Assembly (NCBI GenBank): GCA_016181265.1
Contig: JACOZP010000001.1
Span: 1 to 49,254 of the forward strand
Origin: Candidatus Woesearchaeota archaeon
GTDB lineage: Archaea; Nanobdellota; Nanobdellia; Woesearchaeales; GW2011-AR9
Direction: 5' to 3'
DNA: 49,254 nt
The position numbers were made by a program, and so were the translations under genes. Below the pieces are notes generated by a model. That model saw nothing but the letters and a program-made list of their open reading frames with translations, searched no databases and was not told the DNA's origin. Positions 9,906-19,594 of the stretch are shown in pieces. The stretch's first letter is position 1. Every line of letters starts with the position of its first letter.

Positions 9906-10487
9906 TTATTTCTTTCCTTCGTCTTTCCCGGAAGATTTTGTTTTGGGTTCGTGCGTGACATAAAAGATGAACCCGATGATGATGATGAGGAATAGCGATG
10001 TCGCTGCCCATTCGGCATCTAAGTTTGTGAACATCAAGTAAAAAACGCCAAAGACAGTTTCTAACCATCCTAATGCGTTGAGAAAGATGACTACGACGCC
10101 GATGAACATAACGACCATCAGGAATTTAACCCATTTAGGAGAATTCTCCAAGCTAAATTGCTTGTCTGCATAAAATGATCCGACGAGGAGAAGAAAGCAA
10201 ATGGAGAGGATGAGCAGAAGGACGACATTAGCCATGACGCTGCTGATAACGGCTACCAATTGCGTGGAAGCGATGACCAAAAAGCCGATGACAAAAGCGA
10301 CCATCGCGTTGATATTTTTCTTGGTGTATTCTTGATCTTTAACTTTTTCGACACCTAATATCTTTGTTTTCTCTAGAATGGCGAAGACTAAGGTAAATAC
10401 AAGTAGGAAAGGAAGAATGATATCATATACTCCTAATTTATCTAAGAAACTGATTACGCCGCGGAATACGCTTTCTTCTGCCATCAC
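9906..10487 (-). CDS. Polytopic membrane protein, paralog C
   Basis: 193 aa; VYDIILPFLLVFTLVFAILEKTKILG motif shared with A and B. Confidence 0.7.
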   Translation of the reverse strand: MMAEESVFRGVISFLDKLGVYDIILPFLLVFTLVFAILEKTKILGVEKVKDQEYTKKNINAMVAFVIGFLVIASTQLVAVISSVMANVVLLLILSICFLLLVGSFYADKQFSLENSPKWVKFLMVVMFIGVVVIFLNALGWLETVFGVFYLMFTNLDAEWAATSLFLIIIIGFIFYVTHEPKTKSSGKDEGKK

Positions 10488-10678
10488 ATCACATCTTTTT
10501 AGCTGTTTATGTTGAGAGAAATTAAAGGAGCTTAGTATTTAAATGTTTCTTTTTCTCTTTCTTAACAATCTTGAGCGGATATGACCTCTTCTCTTTCTAC
10601 GTCAGTAAAGAAGTTCATAAAACGAAGCTTTTAAATAGTAGTATTATTTCGTTGGGGATAGCTTAGAGGTGTGGAACT

Positions 10679-12115
10679 GTGGGGAAAAATCGTCTTTTGG
10701 TGGTTATCAGTGCAGTGTTACTTCTTCTATTCGTTCCCCTTTTTGATGCGGCAACTCCTTCTTCGCTTTCTGTCGTTGCTGAAAAGGATCATATCGTCCC
10801 CTCGGAAACAGCAGTGTTTCATCTAACGATTAAAAACACGGCGAGTACGGAGCAGACGTATAAATTAATCTCCTATGATAAAGATTGGAATGTTGATTTC
10901 TCTCCGTCGAGCGACCGGCAGGTTAGCCTTAGTCCCGGGCAGAGCCATACTATCACTATCAAAGTGTCTCTCTCTCCGACTGCTGTTCTGGTGCCTAATA
11001 GTTATTCTCCGATGGTTATTGTCAACAGCAATCAAGGCGAAGATAAAATCAGTTTACCTTTAACGTTATGGCCAGAAACCCCTAATGATTATCTTCCCGT
11101 CGTGAAACTATCTATTGACATGAACGATAAGATTGTTCCGCACAATCCTGTGTCTATCAAGTTATTTTTAGAGAACAAGAATCCATTGAACCTGGCCAAT
11201 CTTACCGTGCGTCTGCAGAGTGAGATGGTCGAATTCAATAAAGAAGTGATGGTCGATCTCCCTCCTCTGCAGAAGAAGACGGTGGAGTTTTCTGTTGATC
11301 CCAGCGAGACGCAACAACCTAAAGAATATACGCTTGTTTTCGTCTTAGAGCGGAATGGTCAAGTGGTTAAAGGGGTCAATAAGAAAGTAGAGGTGATTCC
11401 GGTCATCTCTGATTTTGCGGTCATTGTTAATCAACGTTCAGTTTTCTTTAAACATTTCTATGACCTCACTTTTACCAATAAAGGAAATGTTTTGAACACT
11501 CAAGAAGTGAAATATCCGACAACCTTTTGGTCTTCAATCTTTACGCAGGGAGAAGGGAGAACCGTTGTGGAAGAGGGGAAGCGTTATCTTGCCTGGCAAT
11601 TAACTTTAGCTCCGGGTGAAAAGGTCGTTGTGCCGTTTGTCGTTAATTATCGTCTTCTGTTCTACTTCCTGTTGGTCGTTGCAGCCGTAGGATTATTCTA
11701 TTGGCAGGTTCGATCTCCTGTTGTCTTGACGAAAAAAGCGTTGACGACGCGTAGCGGTGACGAGGGAACACTCTCCGAAATTAAAATCACATTGGAGTTG
11801 GAGAATCGCTCTTCAACTCCCTTAAAAGAAGTGACTGTTACTGATGTTGTTCCTGCGATCGTTAATGTAGAACGAAGTTTAGATTTGGGGACACTGCGAC
11901 CTAAAGATATCAGTCATACCAAGCACGGTACAAGGGTGACTTGGTTGTTGGTTGAATTGGATGCGCATGAGCATCGTATCATCACCTACAAAGTGCGAGC
12001 GAAATTGAATATCCTCGGTACGTTCAGCCTACCTCGTGCAACGGTGGAATACGGGAAAGGGAAGCATCGCAAAAGCAAAGCCTATTCCAATGTCTTTCAT
12101 TTGGGTGTCGAATAA
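10679..12115 (+). CDS. Secreted/membrane protein with NEW3/DUF11-like beta-sandwich domains
   Basis: Signal peptide, FHLTIKNTASTEQTYKL, internal TM, C-terminal LENRSSTPLKEVTVTDVVPAIVNVERSLDLGTL; GTG start. Confidence 0.7.
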   Translation: MGKNRLLVVISAVLLLLFVPLFDAATPSSLSVVAEKDHIVPSETAVFHLTIKNTASTEQTYKLISYDKDWNVDFSPSSDRQVSLSPGQSHTITIKVSLSPTAVLVPNSYSPMVIVNSNQGEDKISLPLTLWPETPNDYLPVVKLSIDMNDKIVPHNPVSIKLFLENKNPLNLANLTVRLQSEMVEFNKEVMVDLPPLQKKTVEFSVDPSETQQPKEYTLVFVLERNGQVVKGVNKKVEVIPVISDFAVIVNQRSVFFKHFYDLTFTNKGNVLNTQEVKYPTTFWSSIFTQGEGRTVVEEGKRYLAWQLTLAPGEKVVVPFVVNYRLLFYFLLVVAAVGLFYWQVRSPVVLTKKALTTRSGDEGTLSEIKITLELENRSSTPLKEVTVTDVVPAIVNVERSLDLGTLRPKDISHTKHGTRVTWLLVELDAHEHRIITYKVRAKLNILGTFSLPRATVEYGKGKHRKSKAYSNVFHLGVE

Positions 12116-12244
12116 TTTTTAGTTTTTACTCGTGTTAAAATCGTAGTGACTTGACAATAAAAACATTTATATATGAGGTCACTCTATTCTGATTCAATAA
12201 TAACAATACTAAAATGAGGTTTAAACGGTAGAGAGGGTGTGACT

Positions 12245-12640
12245 ATGAAGGACTTTTTTTTGCAATTAAGGGAGAAATTTTTGAAGCCAGCTGAGGAAGA
12301 ACAGGCAGCTGAACATACTGGTGAAGATTATGTGGAACTAGCGTCGCAACAAGCGGGTTCTGATGATCGGTCTAAAGTTACAGTCCGTCCTTTCGTGATG
12401 GAAGAATTTGAAGATATCAAAGATGTATTGGATGTCCTTCGTGAAGGGTCTACTATCGCTTTGATCAACATCAAACCTCTCAAAGATAAAGATCTGGTGG
12501 AGTTGAAACGCGCAGTTTCTAAGTTGCGAAAGACGTGTGAAGCGATCGATGGTGATATCGCTGGGTTCGGCGAGGATTATGTCGTTGCTGTTCCTTACTT
12601 TGCGAAGATTCATCGAAACTCTCCTCGGGGAGAGGAATAA
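12245..12640 (+). CDS. sepF: SepF-like cell division protein
   Basis: VTVRPFVMEEFEDIKDVLDVLREGSTIALINIKPL...IDGDIAGFGEDYVVAVP resembles archaeal SepF. Confidence 0.8.
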   Translation: MKDFFLQLREKFLKPAEEEQAAEHTGEDYVELASQQAGSDDRSKVTVRPFVMEEFEDIKDVLDVLREGSTIALINIKPLKDKDLVELKRAVSKLRKTCEAIDGDIAGFGEDYVVAVPYFAKIHRNSPRGEE

Positions 12641-12832
12641 GTTTTTTACTTTTTTAGTTACTTTCTTTCAATTTACTCCCTATTTGAAGTGTCTAGTTTA
12701 ACCATAAATTGAGTATTGGATGTTTGGTTCTATTAATCTGCGAATGAATGTGGTCTTCTAATGTGCCCATTTCTTTTTTCAGAGTTACGCCGAAAGTTTT
12801 AAAAACATCGTTCTTTGCGTATTTCCTATTTT

Positions 12833-13005
12833 GCCACGGTGGCACAACCCGGTACTGCGCGAGATTGCTATACGCGTTGGTTAGAATGGGAATTATTCCT
12901 TAGATGATAACCACATCTTCGCAGATATCTCGTCCCGTGAGGGATTCCCGGTTCAAATAAGTTTCACGTCGATGATGTGGATCTAGGAAAGTCCGGGCCG
13001 TGGCG
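12833..13005 (+). tRNA. tRNA-Ser(GCU) with two introns (12871-12926 and ~12958-12991)
   Basis: Acceptor GCCACGG/CCGTGGC; D-stem GCA/TGC; anticodon stem CGAGA/TCTCG with loop TTGCTA|A; variable arm TCCC-GTGA-GGGA; T-stem CCCGG/CCGGG; G73. Sequence interrupted in the anticodon loop and T-loop. Confidence 0.85.
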
Positions 13006-13131
13006 CTTTCTTATTAACTTTTTATGACGAGAAATGTGGTGATGCTCAAGAAGATTATATTTAAGATAATTATATAAATGGGTATTCCTTTTCTTTTTAT
13101 TGTCAGATAGGACTGCTCTTGCGGAAGTGAT

Positions 13132-15537
13132 ATGATGTTACCCCCTACTCGAAATATTATCTTATTTTTATTTTGTCTTTCTCTGGCTTCATCCTTTGTT
13201 TTTGCAGAAGACTTGCAGTTCTGTAATAAACTCTCTGCTTCGGAACCAAATCTGCAGGCAACAGGATTAGATGATACTTGCTATGGTCGGATCTCTTCTT
13301 TCTCCGATGTGGTTATTAAGAATTATGAAAATTATATCGTTGGTTCTACTTATCACGCTGCTCAATGTCAGTTAACCTATAGCGGAGTTCCCCTCGTCAA
13401 AGACTTTGGTGTGGGTGCTTCAAAGTATATCTTGCGTTTGGGTTTTGAGGGTAGTGATGTGAAAGTTCTTCATTTCCCTCAATCTGCTTGTTCCAAAGAA
13501 AAAGCAAAGAATCCTTCGGAGTGGAGTGATCTTTCTATTGACTCTTCGGGCCCTAAACCCGTTAGTGTTAATACGGGGTTCTTTGAGCCACTAACTCTTG
13601 ATGCTGCGAAGAGATGTATTGACGAGTCTAAAGATCTGTTTGATTTGTACATACCTGCCTGCACCCAATTAAAAGCTTGTGGTAATAAGATAGTTGATTA
13701 TGGTGAGCAATGCGATGATGGCAATTCTCTAAATACGGATTACTGTTCTTCTTATTGTCAAACAACACTCCCCTATGTTTATGGTGATCTCAATCTTGAT
13801 GGGAAAGTATCGACTTCCGATCTACAATGTTACGCGATTTTCAATGATCCGGGAGCTTCCTGTAGTAGTGTTTCTGCCTTTGTCGCGGACGTAACTTGTG
13901 ATGATATAGTTAATACTGAGGACAGTAAAGGAATTGTGCCGTTACTGCAAGGCGGGAAATTAAAGTCTGACTTAAATGGAAACGGTGTTCCTAACTGTAA
14001 AGAGTTTACGAAGGGAAGCGAAATTCTATCTTTTAATTTTGATGCGTTGCCTACTGATGGGCTTCCTGGAACCATCTCTTCTTTGGAAGGTATCAAAGCG
14101 ATAGCACAAGTTGATTTGGATATTGCTGGCAAACTCAAGAATGCATTTCAATTTTCTTCGGCAACATATGTTGAAGTACAGGATGCAGGGGTTGGTAATT
14201 TTGGGAATGGGGACTTTAGTGTTGAAGCTTGGATCAAGCCGGGAGGATTAGCATATAATGGGGTCTACACCCTACTGGAAAAATTTGATACTAGTGACCC
14301 TGCTCAATATAAGGGGTATAGTCTCCGTCTATTCCAATCGAGCAATACTCAACTGCAAATTTTCATAAATAGTCATTATGAAGTTCTTTCTTTGCCGATA
14401 ACTCAAGGAAAGTGGAATCACCTTGTCGTTTCGGTTCAGCGAAATAATCTCCTAAAGATATATGTCGATGGGGTGTTAGCCTCAAAGAAAGATATTTCCT
14501 CTTACAAAAGTGAGTCTGTCGATACTACTACTCTTCTTGAAGTTGGTCGGTCTTTAAATGCAGGAGTAAACAGTAATTTCTTTTTGGGTTCTATTGACGA
14601 GTTGAGGGTTTACAAAGGTTTGTTGGATCCGGACACTGTAGTATTTAAGTTTGCACCATTAGGTTTAGGGTCGATGGTCATCAATCCTGTCTTCTTGCAA
14701 CCGGGTGCTGTTGTTGATGCAATCTCTGTGAAACAAGGAGATTCTGTCTCGTACTCATTTGCTGCTTTTAGTGATGTGGGGTTGATCAGTAATGCAGTGA
14801 TTACTGCTTCATTCAAAGGTTATACGGGAGCTACTCCTCCGACGTTCATCAAAAATTCGGGATCACCCAGCTGGAAATGGAGTTGGGTTGCTGATACTCC
14901 TGGAAGCTATACTCTAGTCTTGACGGCAAAAGCAATGGGTTATCTGCCGGTAACCAAAGAAATACCTGTGTCTGTTGCGGGTGCGGCAGATGTGGTGAAT
15001 GTTCAACTAACGTATCCTGCGAAAGAAGGACAGAGAAGTGAAACTGTAACCGATGGTTCTTCGTTTCTTTTAGATTTTGCACCGGGCTCTGTATCATTTG
15101 AAGTGAATGCATTGGCTTCTGCCGCACAAGGTTATGGTCTCTTTATCAAGAACGGGGAGCTGTGGAATGAAATCCCCTCGAGCACGCCGGGGAAATATAC
15201 CCCTCTGTTGGTTAATGCCCTCCCCCAAGATTATCGTCTTATCTTAAATTATGGTGCGGAAACAAAGCAAATCTTTTTTACAATCACTCTTCTTGATAAA
15301 GATAATGATCTTGTTATTGATAGCATTGAGAATGCCCTTTGCTTGTCGACTCCTTTTGGAAAGATTGTTGACGAACAAGGCTGTTTAGTCGGTGATCTGG
15401 ATTTTAATGGTATTGTGAACACCGACGATGTCGAGTGGATAAAGTCGAATCCGTCCTCTTTTTGGAATTCGTTCCTCCATAAAGATATCAAAAATCTTAA
15501 TCTTTTTATCAAGAATATGGTTGAGAACTGGTCATGA
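13132..15537 (+). CDS. Secreted protein: DUF4215-like Cys-rich repeat, dockerin-like EF-hands, LamG-like domain, C-terminal dockerin-like tail
   Basis: CGNKIVDYGEQCDDGNSLNTDYCSSYCQ; GDLNLDGKVSTSDLQCY...ADVTCDDIVNTEDSKGI; FSVEAWIKPGG...LLKIYVDGVLASKKDI (LamG-like); GDLDFNGIVNTDDVEWI. Confidence 0.75.
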   Translation: MMLPPTRNIILFLFCLSLASSFVFAEDLQFCNKLSASEPNLQATGLDDTCYGRISSFSDVVIKNYENYIVGSTYHAAQCQLTYSGVPLVKDFGVGASKYILRLGFEGSDVKVLHFPQSACSKEKAKNPSEWSDLSIDSSGPKPVSVNTGFFEPLTLDAAKRCIDESKDLFDLYIPACTQLKACGNKIVDYGEQCDDGNSLNTDYCSSYCQTTLPYVYGDLNLDGKVSTSDLQCYAIFNDPGASCSSVSAFVADVTCDDIVNTEDSKGIVPLLQGGKLKSDLNGNGVPNCKEFTKGSEILSFNFDALPTDGLPGTISSLEGIKAIAQVDLDIAGKLKNAFQFSSATYVEVQDAGVGNFGNGDFSVEAWIKPGGLAYNGVYTLLEKFDTSDPAQYKGYSLRLFQSSNTQLQIFINSHYEVLSLPITQGKWNHLVVSVQRNNLLKIYVDGVLASKKDISSYKSESVDTTTLLEVGRSLNAGVNSNFFLGSIDELRVYKGLLDPDTVVFKFAPLGLGSMVINPVFLQPGAVVDAISVKQGDSVSYSFAAFSDVGLISNAVITASFKGYTGATPPTFIKNSGSPSWKWSWVADTPGSYTLVLTAKAMGYLPVTKEIPVSVAGAADVVNVQLTYPAKEGQRSETVTDGSSFLLDFAPGSVSFEVNALASAAQGYGLFIKNGELWNEIPSSTPGKYTPLLVNALPQDYRLILNYGAETKQIFFTITLLDKDNDLVIDSIENALCLSTPFGKIVDEQGCLVGDLDFNGIVNTDDVEWIKSNPSSFWNSFLHKDIKNLNLFIKNMVENWS

Positions 15538-15604
15538 ACGTAGACGATAAAAACAATACTTATATAAATTTAACAAGAATGAGACTCATTGGAAAAGGTG
15601 GTGT

Positions 15605-16951
15605 ATGATGAAATTATCTCAATGGTTACTTGGACTTTGTTTTGCTGTATTGTTTAATGTTGTTATCGTCTCTGCGGTGAGTAGTTCGTATTGTAATACT
15701 GATTTTTCGAATCCGGAATTTGTCTCGTTGATTGATGATAACCTTTGTAGTCAACGGATTAAAGAAGTTTTTCCGAATACGAATCTGAAACCAGGTGGAA
15801 TCATCGCTCCGTGTTATGGTGTTCTTAATGGTGTGCCGGTCGTTAATTTCTCTGATAATCCCGATACTGGTGTCCTTCGTGTAGAAAGTACGGCCGTAGC
15901 TGTTAGTTTTCCTTCGTGGGAGAATGTCCTGTGTCCGAATACAAAAGCAGCAAGTGCGACGTATCCTACTCAAAAAATATTTGACTCTATCGTTTTAGCT
16001 TCTAAGTGTATTGAAGAATCGAAAGGCCAGCTCACTAATGGACAGAAGATGTCACTCTACTTGGATTGTTCTTCAACTAATGCTTGTCTTGGAAGTAATG
16101 AAAAAATCGTTTACGATTCCTCTACAATCTCAAACTTAATCTGCTTAGCCTCAGTATCTACGGCAAGTTGTAATAAAAATAACGTTGGCTTTGTCAAGAA
16201 TGTAAACAATAAGTTTGATGCAGTATGTTATAATTCTCCCGGTACAACCAAATATGCCTGGGGGGAATGTAACGTAGATGGTGTGGACGATCTCCCCGAT
16301 GGAGGATTTTCTTTGTTCTCGGCGGGTGTTGTCATCGATAATCGTTATCTCTGTACCTCATACAAAGATGGTACGACACAGTATGAAAGTTGGGCAATTT
16401 GTCCTTCTACTCTTAAGAAGCCCGAAAGCGACGGGGTTAATTGGCAAAAAACATTTGGTGTTTACATCTGTGACACTAATGGTTGGTTAAAATGTACTGC
16501 GCCAGGTACACTCACTTCTGACAAGAAATATCTTTGTCAAGTTGGACTTAACAATGCGTTGACGTGGGTTAATTGTCCTACCCCTCCGGAAGTTCCTTCT
16601 CTTCAAAGCAGTGATGGCACATATCTTTGTGGGCCAACTGGCTGGGTTTTGGCTGGGGAATTAGATTCCGATGTTGATGGTGTTGTTGATGGTCTTGACT
16701 ATTGCGAAGGAAAAGGTGTTTTGGGTAAAGTGTATACGACAAAACCAGGATTTGGCTGTCCTGTCGGTGATATGCCTCCTTTCGATGGTTCTGTCAATAA
16801 AAATGATCTGGAATGGATAAAACAAAATCCTGCTCAGTTTTGGTCATTATTCCTGAAAGAAGATATCAAAAATTTAAATTCGTTCATTCAGATGATGATG
16901 GACCATTGGATTGTCGTCTTAGATGAATTTACTTTACCGGAAGATATTTAA
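15605..16951 (+). CDS. Secreted Cys-rich protein, TSP3-like and dockerin-like C-terminus
   Basis: Signal peptide; DSDVDGVVDGLDYC; C-terminal DGSVNKNDLEWIKQNPAQFWSLFLKEDIKNLN matches the tail of the preceding gene. Confidence 0.7.
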   Translation: MMKLSQWLLGLCFAVLFNVVIVSAVSSSYCNTDFSNPEFVSLIDDNLCSQRIKEVFPNTNLKPGGIIAPCYGVLNGVPVVNFSDNPDTGVLRVESTAVAVSFPSWENVLCPNTKAASATYPTQKIFDSIVLASKCIEESKGQLTNGQKMSLYLDCSSTNACLGSNEKIVYDSSTISNLICLASVSTASCNKNNVGFVKNVNNKFDAVCYNSPGTTKYAWGECNVDGVDDLPDGGFSLFSAGVVIDNRYLCTSYKDGTTQYESWAICPSTLKKPESDGVNWQKTFGVYICDTNGWLKCTAPGTLTSDKKYLCQVGLNNALTWVNCPTPPEVPSLQSSDGTYLCGPTGWVLAGELDSDVDGVVDGLDYCEGKGVLGKVYTTKPGFGCPVGDMPPFDGSVNKNDLEWIKQNPAQFWSLFLKEDIKNLNSFIQMMMDHWIVVLDEFTLPEDI

Positions 16952-16991
16952 AGTCAATAAAAATACTAAATGCATACAAAAAGGTGGTGAC

Positions 16992-18605
16992 ATGGCAGTT
17001 CAACAATCAAGACCAGCAACGCGTTATACTAAATCTTCTACTTCATCGGTTCCTCCTGTCCAAGGGGTAACACCTATTGTGCAGCATAAAGGAAGGATGA
17101 TCGGGCTGATTATTTTCGCCGTTGTCTTGATTGTTGCGATTACGCTTCTGATCCTTTATGGAAAACAGTTTGCGGGAAAAGCGATTGCCGTTGCACCTGG
17201 AACTTTACTTGCTGGTCAAGCAGGTATTCCTTTAGATCCGACGACGACAATGGCTGTTGGTGAAACACAAGATCTGTCCATTTATGTTAATCTTGGTGCT
17301 GGTGATGCATATGGATTTCACTTTGTCTTAAGATATGATCCTCAAGTTGTTGAAATTACTTCTGCTAGTGATATCACTCCCGCATATCCTGGAATTACTT
17401 TGTTAAATGTTCAAAAATCAATGGTGGGAAATCTTGAGCAATGGGATGTTGCGGGGGGAGTAACAGAGTTAATTGCTGAGAAACCGATGAAAACCTTGAA
17501 AGAGATTGGTTCGCCTAAGTCTACCGTTGCATTAGTAAAAGTTACACTAAAGGCGAAGAGCGATGGGCTTTCTGGTCTCACTTTCACGATGTTTGAAGTG
17601 TATGATAAAACGACTGGTCAGAATTTAGTTACGAAAACGCAACCGGAAAAATCCTTTTCTGTTGTGACTCCGGTCTGTGACAAAGGAAACCCCGAATTAT
17701 GTACCTCTCAACAAGCATGTAATTCAGTTGGGTTTGTGTGGAATACTGTTAATAATCATTGTTATGCTCATTGTCCGGATGGAACATTGTTGAGTGCAGA
17801 TAAACTGTTATGTCTACCTCTTCAAGAAATTTGTACGGATGGGCTGGATAATGATAACAATGGAAAAATTGATTGTAGTGATTCGAAATGTTATAGCTCT
17901 TCCGCTTGTTATCAGAAGCAGTGTGCTGTTGCCACTGATTGTGGGGTTGGAAGTGGAGAAGCGAGCTGGCTCTGTGTTCAAAATAGGTGTTATTTACAGA
18001 TGAAAACTGGTGCTGGGTCTGATGCGGATCTTGCTGCGTGTAAAGCGGCCGGTTTTACTGCTTCCAATTTAGGATGGGTGAATAACCAATTTGTCTGTGT
18101 CCAGTGTAGTACTAATGTTGATTGTCCTGCTGGAAATCAGTGTGTGGACAACGCGTGTGTTCTTGTTTCTCCTCAGTGTCTTGATGTTTCTAAAATAACA
18201 ACCCAGACTGGTGCTGAAGCAATGCAGAGTGCCGTCTGTCAGAGCACAGGTTGTACTTTTTCTTCAACGACAAAACAATGTACTGGGACGGCAATAACTT
18301 GTCCGGATGTTGTAAAGTATACTCCTGATACTGCTTATGCTAACGGTGTTAGGAAGAGCTTGTGTGAGAGTGTTCCCGGTTGTGTTTTTAAAGAGGGGCC
18401 TGCCGGGAATCCAACCAGCCATGTGGGTGACAGTTGTACGCTTGTCCAATCTTCAGCTCTGCTTGGAGATACAAACAATTCCGAATGTATTGATATAGAT
18501 GAAGTCCTTACATACATTGATGCGTACTATACTGGGAATTCTATCAGTATCGACCAAGTCTTAAGCGTTATTGATAATTATTACTCGGCAGATAAGGGGT
18601 GTTAA
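16992..18605 (+). CDS. Membrane-anchored protein with cohesin-like domain, Cys-rich modules and C-terminal dockerin-like repeat pair
   Basis: N-terminal TM; VGETQDLSIYVNLGAGDAYGFHFVLRYDPQVVEIT...KVTLKAKSDGLSGLTFTMFEVYD; C-terminal GDTNNSECIDIDEVLTYIDAYYTGNSISIDQVLSVIDNYY. Confidence 0.7.
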   Translation: MAVQQSRPATRYTKSSTSSVPPVQGVTPIVQHKGRMIGLIIFAVVLIVAITLLILYGKQFAGKAIAVAPGTLLAGQAGIPLDPTTTMAVGETQDLSIYVNLGAGDAYGFHFVLRYDPQVVEITSASDITPAYPGITLLNVQKSMVGNLEQWDVAGGVTELIAEKPMKTLKEIGSPKSTVALVKVTLKAKSDGLSGLTFTMFEVYDKTTGQNLVTKTQPEKSFSVVTPVCDKGNPELCTSQQACNSVGFVWNTVNNHCYAHCPDGTLLSADKLLCLPLQEICTDGLDNDNNGKIDCSDSKCYSSSACYQKQCAVATDCGVGSGEASWLCVQNRCYLQMKTGAGSDADLAACKAAGFTASNLGWVNNQFVCVQCSTNVDCPAGNQCVDNACVLVSPQCLDVSKITTQTGAEAMQSAVCQSTGCTFSSTTKQCTGTAITCPDVVKYTPDTAYANGVRKSLCESVPGCVFKEGPAGNPTSHVGDSCTLVQSSALLGDTNNSECIDIDEVLTYIDAYYTGNSISIDQVLSVIDNYYSADKGC

Positions 18606-18608
18606 AGA

Positions 18609-19583
18609 ATGATCTCATACAAACAATTGTTGTTTTTAATGCTAGTACTCGTTTTAATTCCGGGTGTTTTAGCGGGAACTGTAAGCAGGAGTTTTGATAA
18701 AGCTGATGTTTCTGTGGGTGGGACGGTTACTATTTCGCTTGCTGTGGCTGTTGCACAAGGAGATAATTATTATGCTATCGAAGAACCGATTCCTTCTGGC
18801 TGGTCTGTTGTTGATCAAGGAAAAGCAAAGATCAAAGAGGGGAAATTAAGTTGGATACAATTAGATCCTGCTTCTTCAACGTTACAGTATTCTCTTAAAG
18901 CACCAAATGTTGCCGAGACTGCCGACTTCTCTACAGGTCGCTATAAATTCAAATCTACGGATGCTTGGGCACCAATTGGTGGATCGACATCAGTTACAGT
19001 TGGTATGGGCAGTGGTTCAAAATTGGCAAATGAACAAGCTTGTCAAGCGGACGGGGATTGTCAGAGCGGACATTGTGCAGATCCTTTAACAGGTACAACA
19101 AAGATTTGTTGTCCAACTAATCAATGTAATTTTGCTCCTGAAGACCCAGTTTGTTCTTCCGAAGGGGAGAAATATGCTGAAGCATATTTTTCGTTAGGAA
19201 TCGGAAATAAACAATGTACTGGCGGTGTATGGCAATCAATTGGGTCTTTTTGTGGGGATAAAGTTAAAGACAATAATGAAGAGTGTGACATTACGGGAGT
19301 TGGGCCTGATTTTGGTGGTACGACTTGTCAAAGTAAAGGGTATAATGGGGGAACTTTAAAATGTTCTAATCAATGTACTCTTGATGCCAGTGGGTGTACG
19401 GGCGCTCCGGCCGGTGTTACCGTCACTGCTGATGACCAGCATCAAGCGGATCTTTTCACGAAGATTAAAGAAGCTCTTGTAACATATCCCGATAACGTCT
19501 TAAAACAAGTATCCTCCGTTGCTGGCGTCTTTAAATGCTACTTTGATTCGGGGTGTAATTTAAAAGATCATCCAGTTAAATAG
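18609..19583 (+). CDS. Secreted Cys-rich protein
   Basis: Signal peptide; Ig-like N-terminal segment; multiple Cys-rich motifs (CQADGDCQSGHC, CGDKVKDNNEECD). Confidence 0.65.
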   Translation: MISYKQLLFLMLVLVLIPGVLAGTVSRSFDKADVSVGGTVTISLAVAVAQGDNYYAIEEPIPSGWSVVDQGKAKIKEGKLSWIQLDPASSTLQYSLKAPNVAETADFSTGRYKFKSTDAWAPIGGSTSVTVGMGSGSKLANEQACQADGDCQSGHCADPLTGTTKICCPTNQCNFAPEDPVCSSEGEKYAEAYFSLGIGNKQCTGGVWQSIGSFCGDKVKDNNEECDITGVGPDFGGTTCQSKGYNGGTLKCSNQCTLDASGCTGAPAGVTVTADDQHQADLFTKIKEALVTYPDNVLKQVSSVAGVFKCYFDSGCNLKDHPVK

Positions 19584-19594
19584 GAGTATTAACC

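Noticed and set aside
13021-13131. C/D-box sRNA candidate near TGATG downstream of tRNA-Ser
   Set aside because: No convincing C/D' and D box set with correct spacing could be assembled.
17794-18003. Alternative-frame ORF within the cohesin-like gene, and similar nested ORFs (e.g. 14849-15127, 20383-20724)
   Set aside because: Contained wholly inside convincing longer CDSs in another frame.
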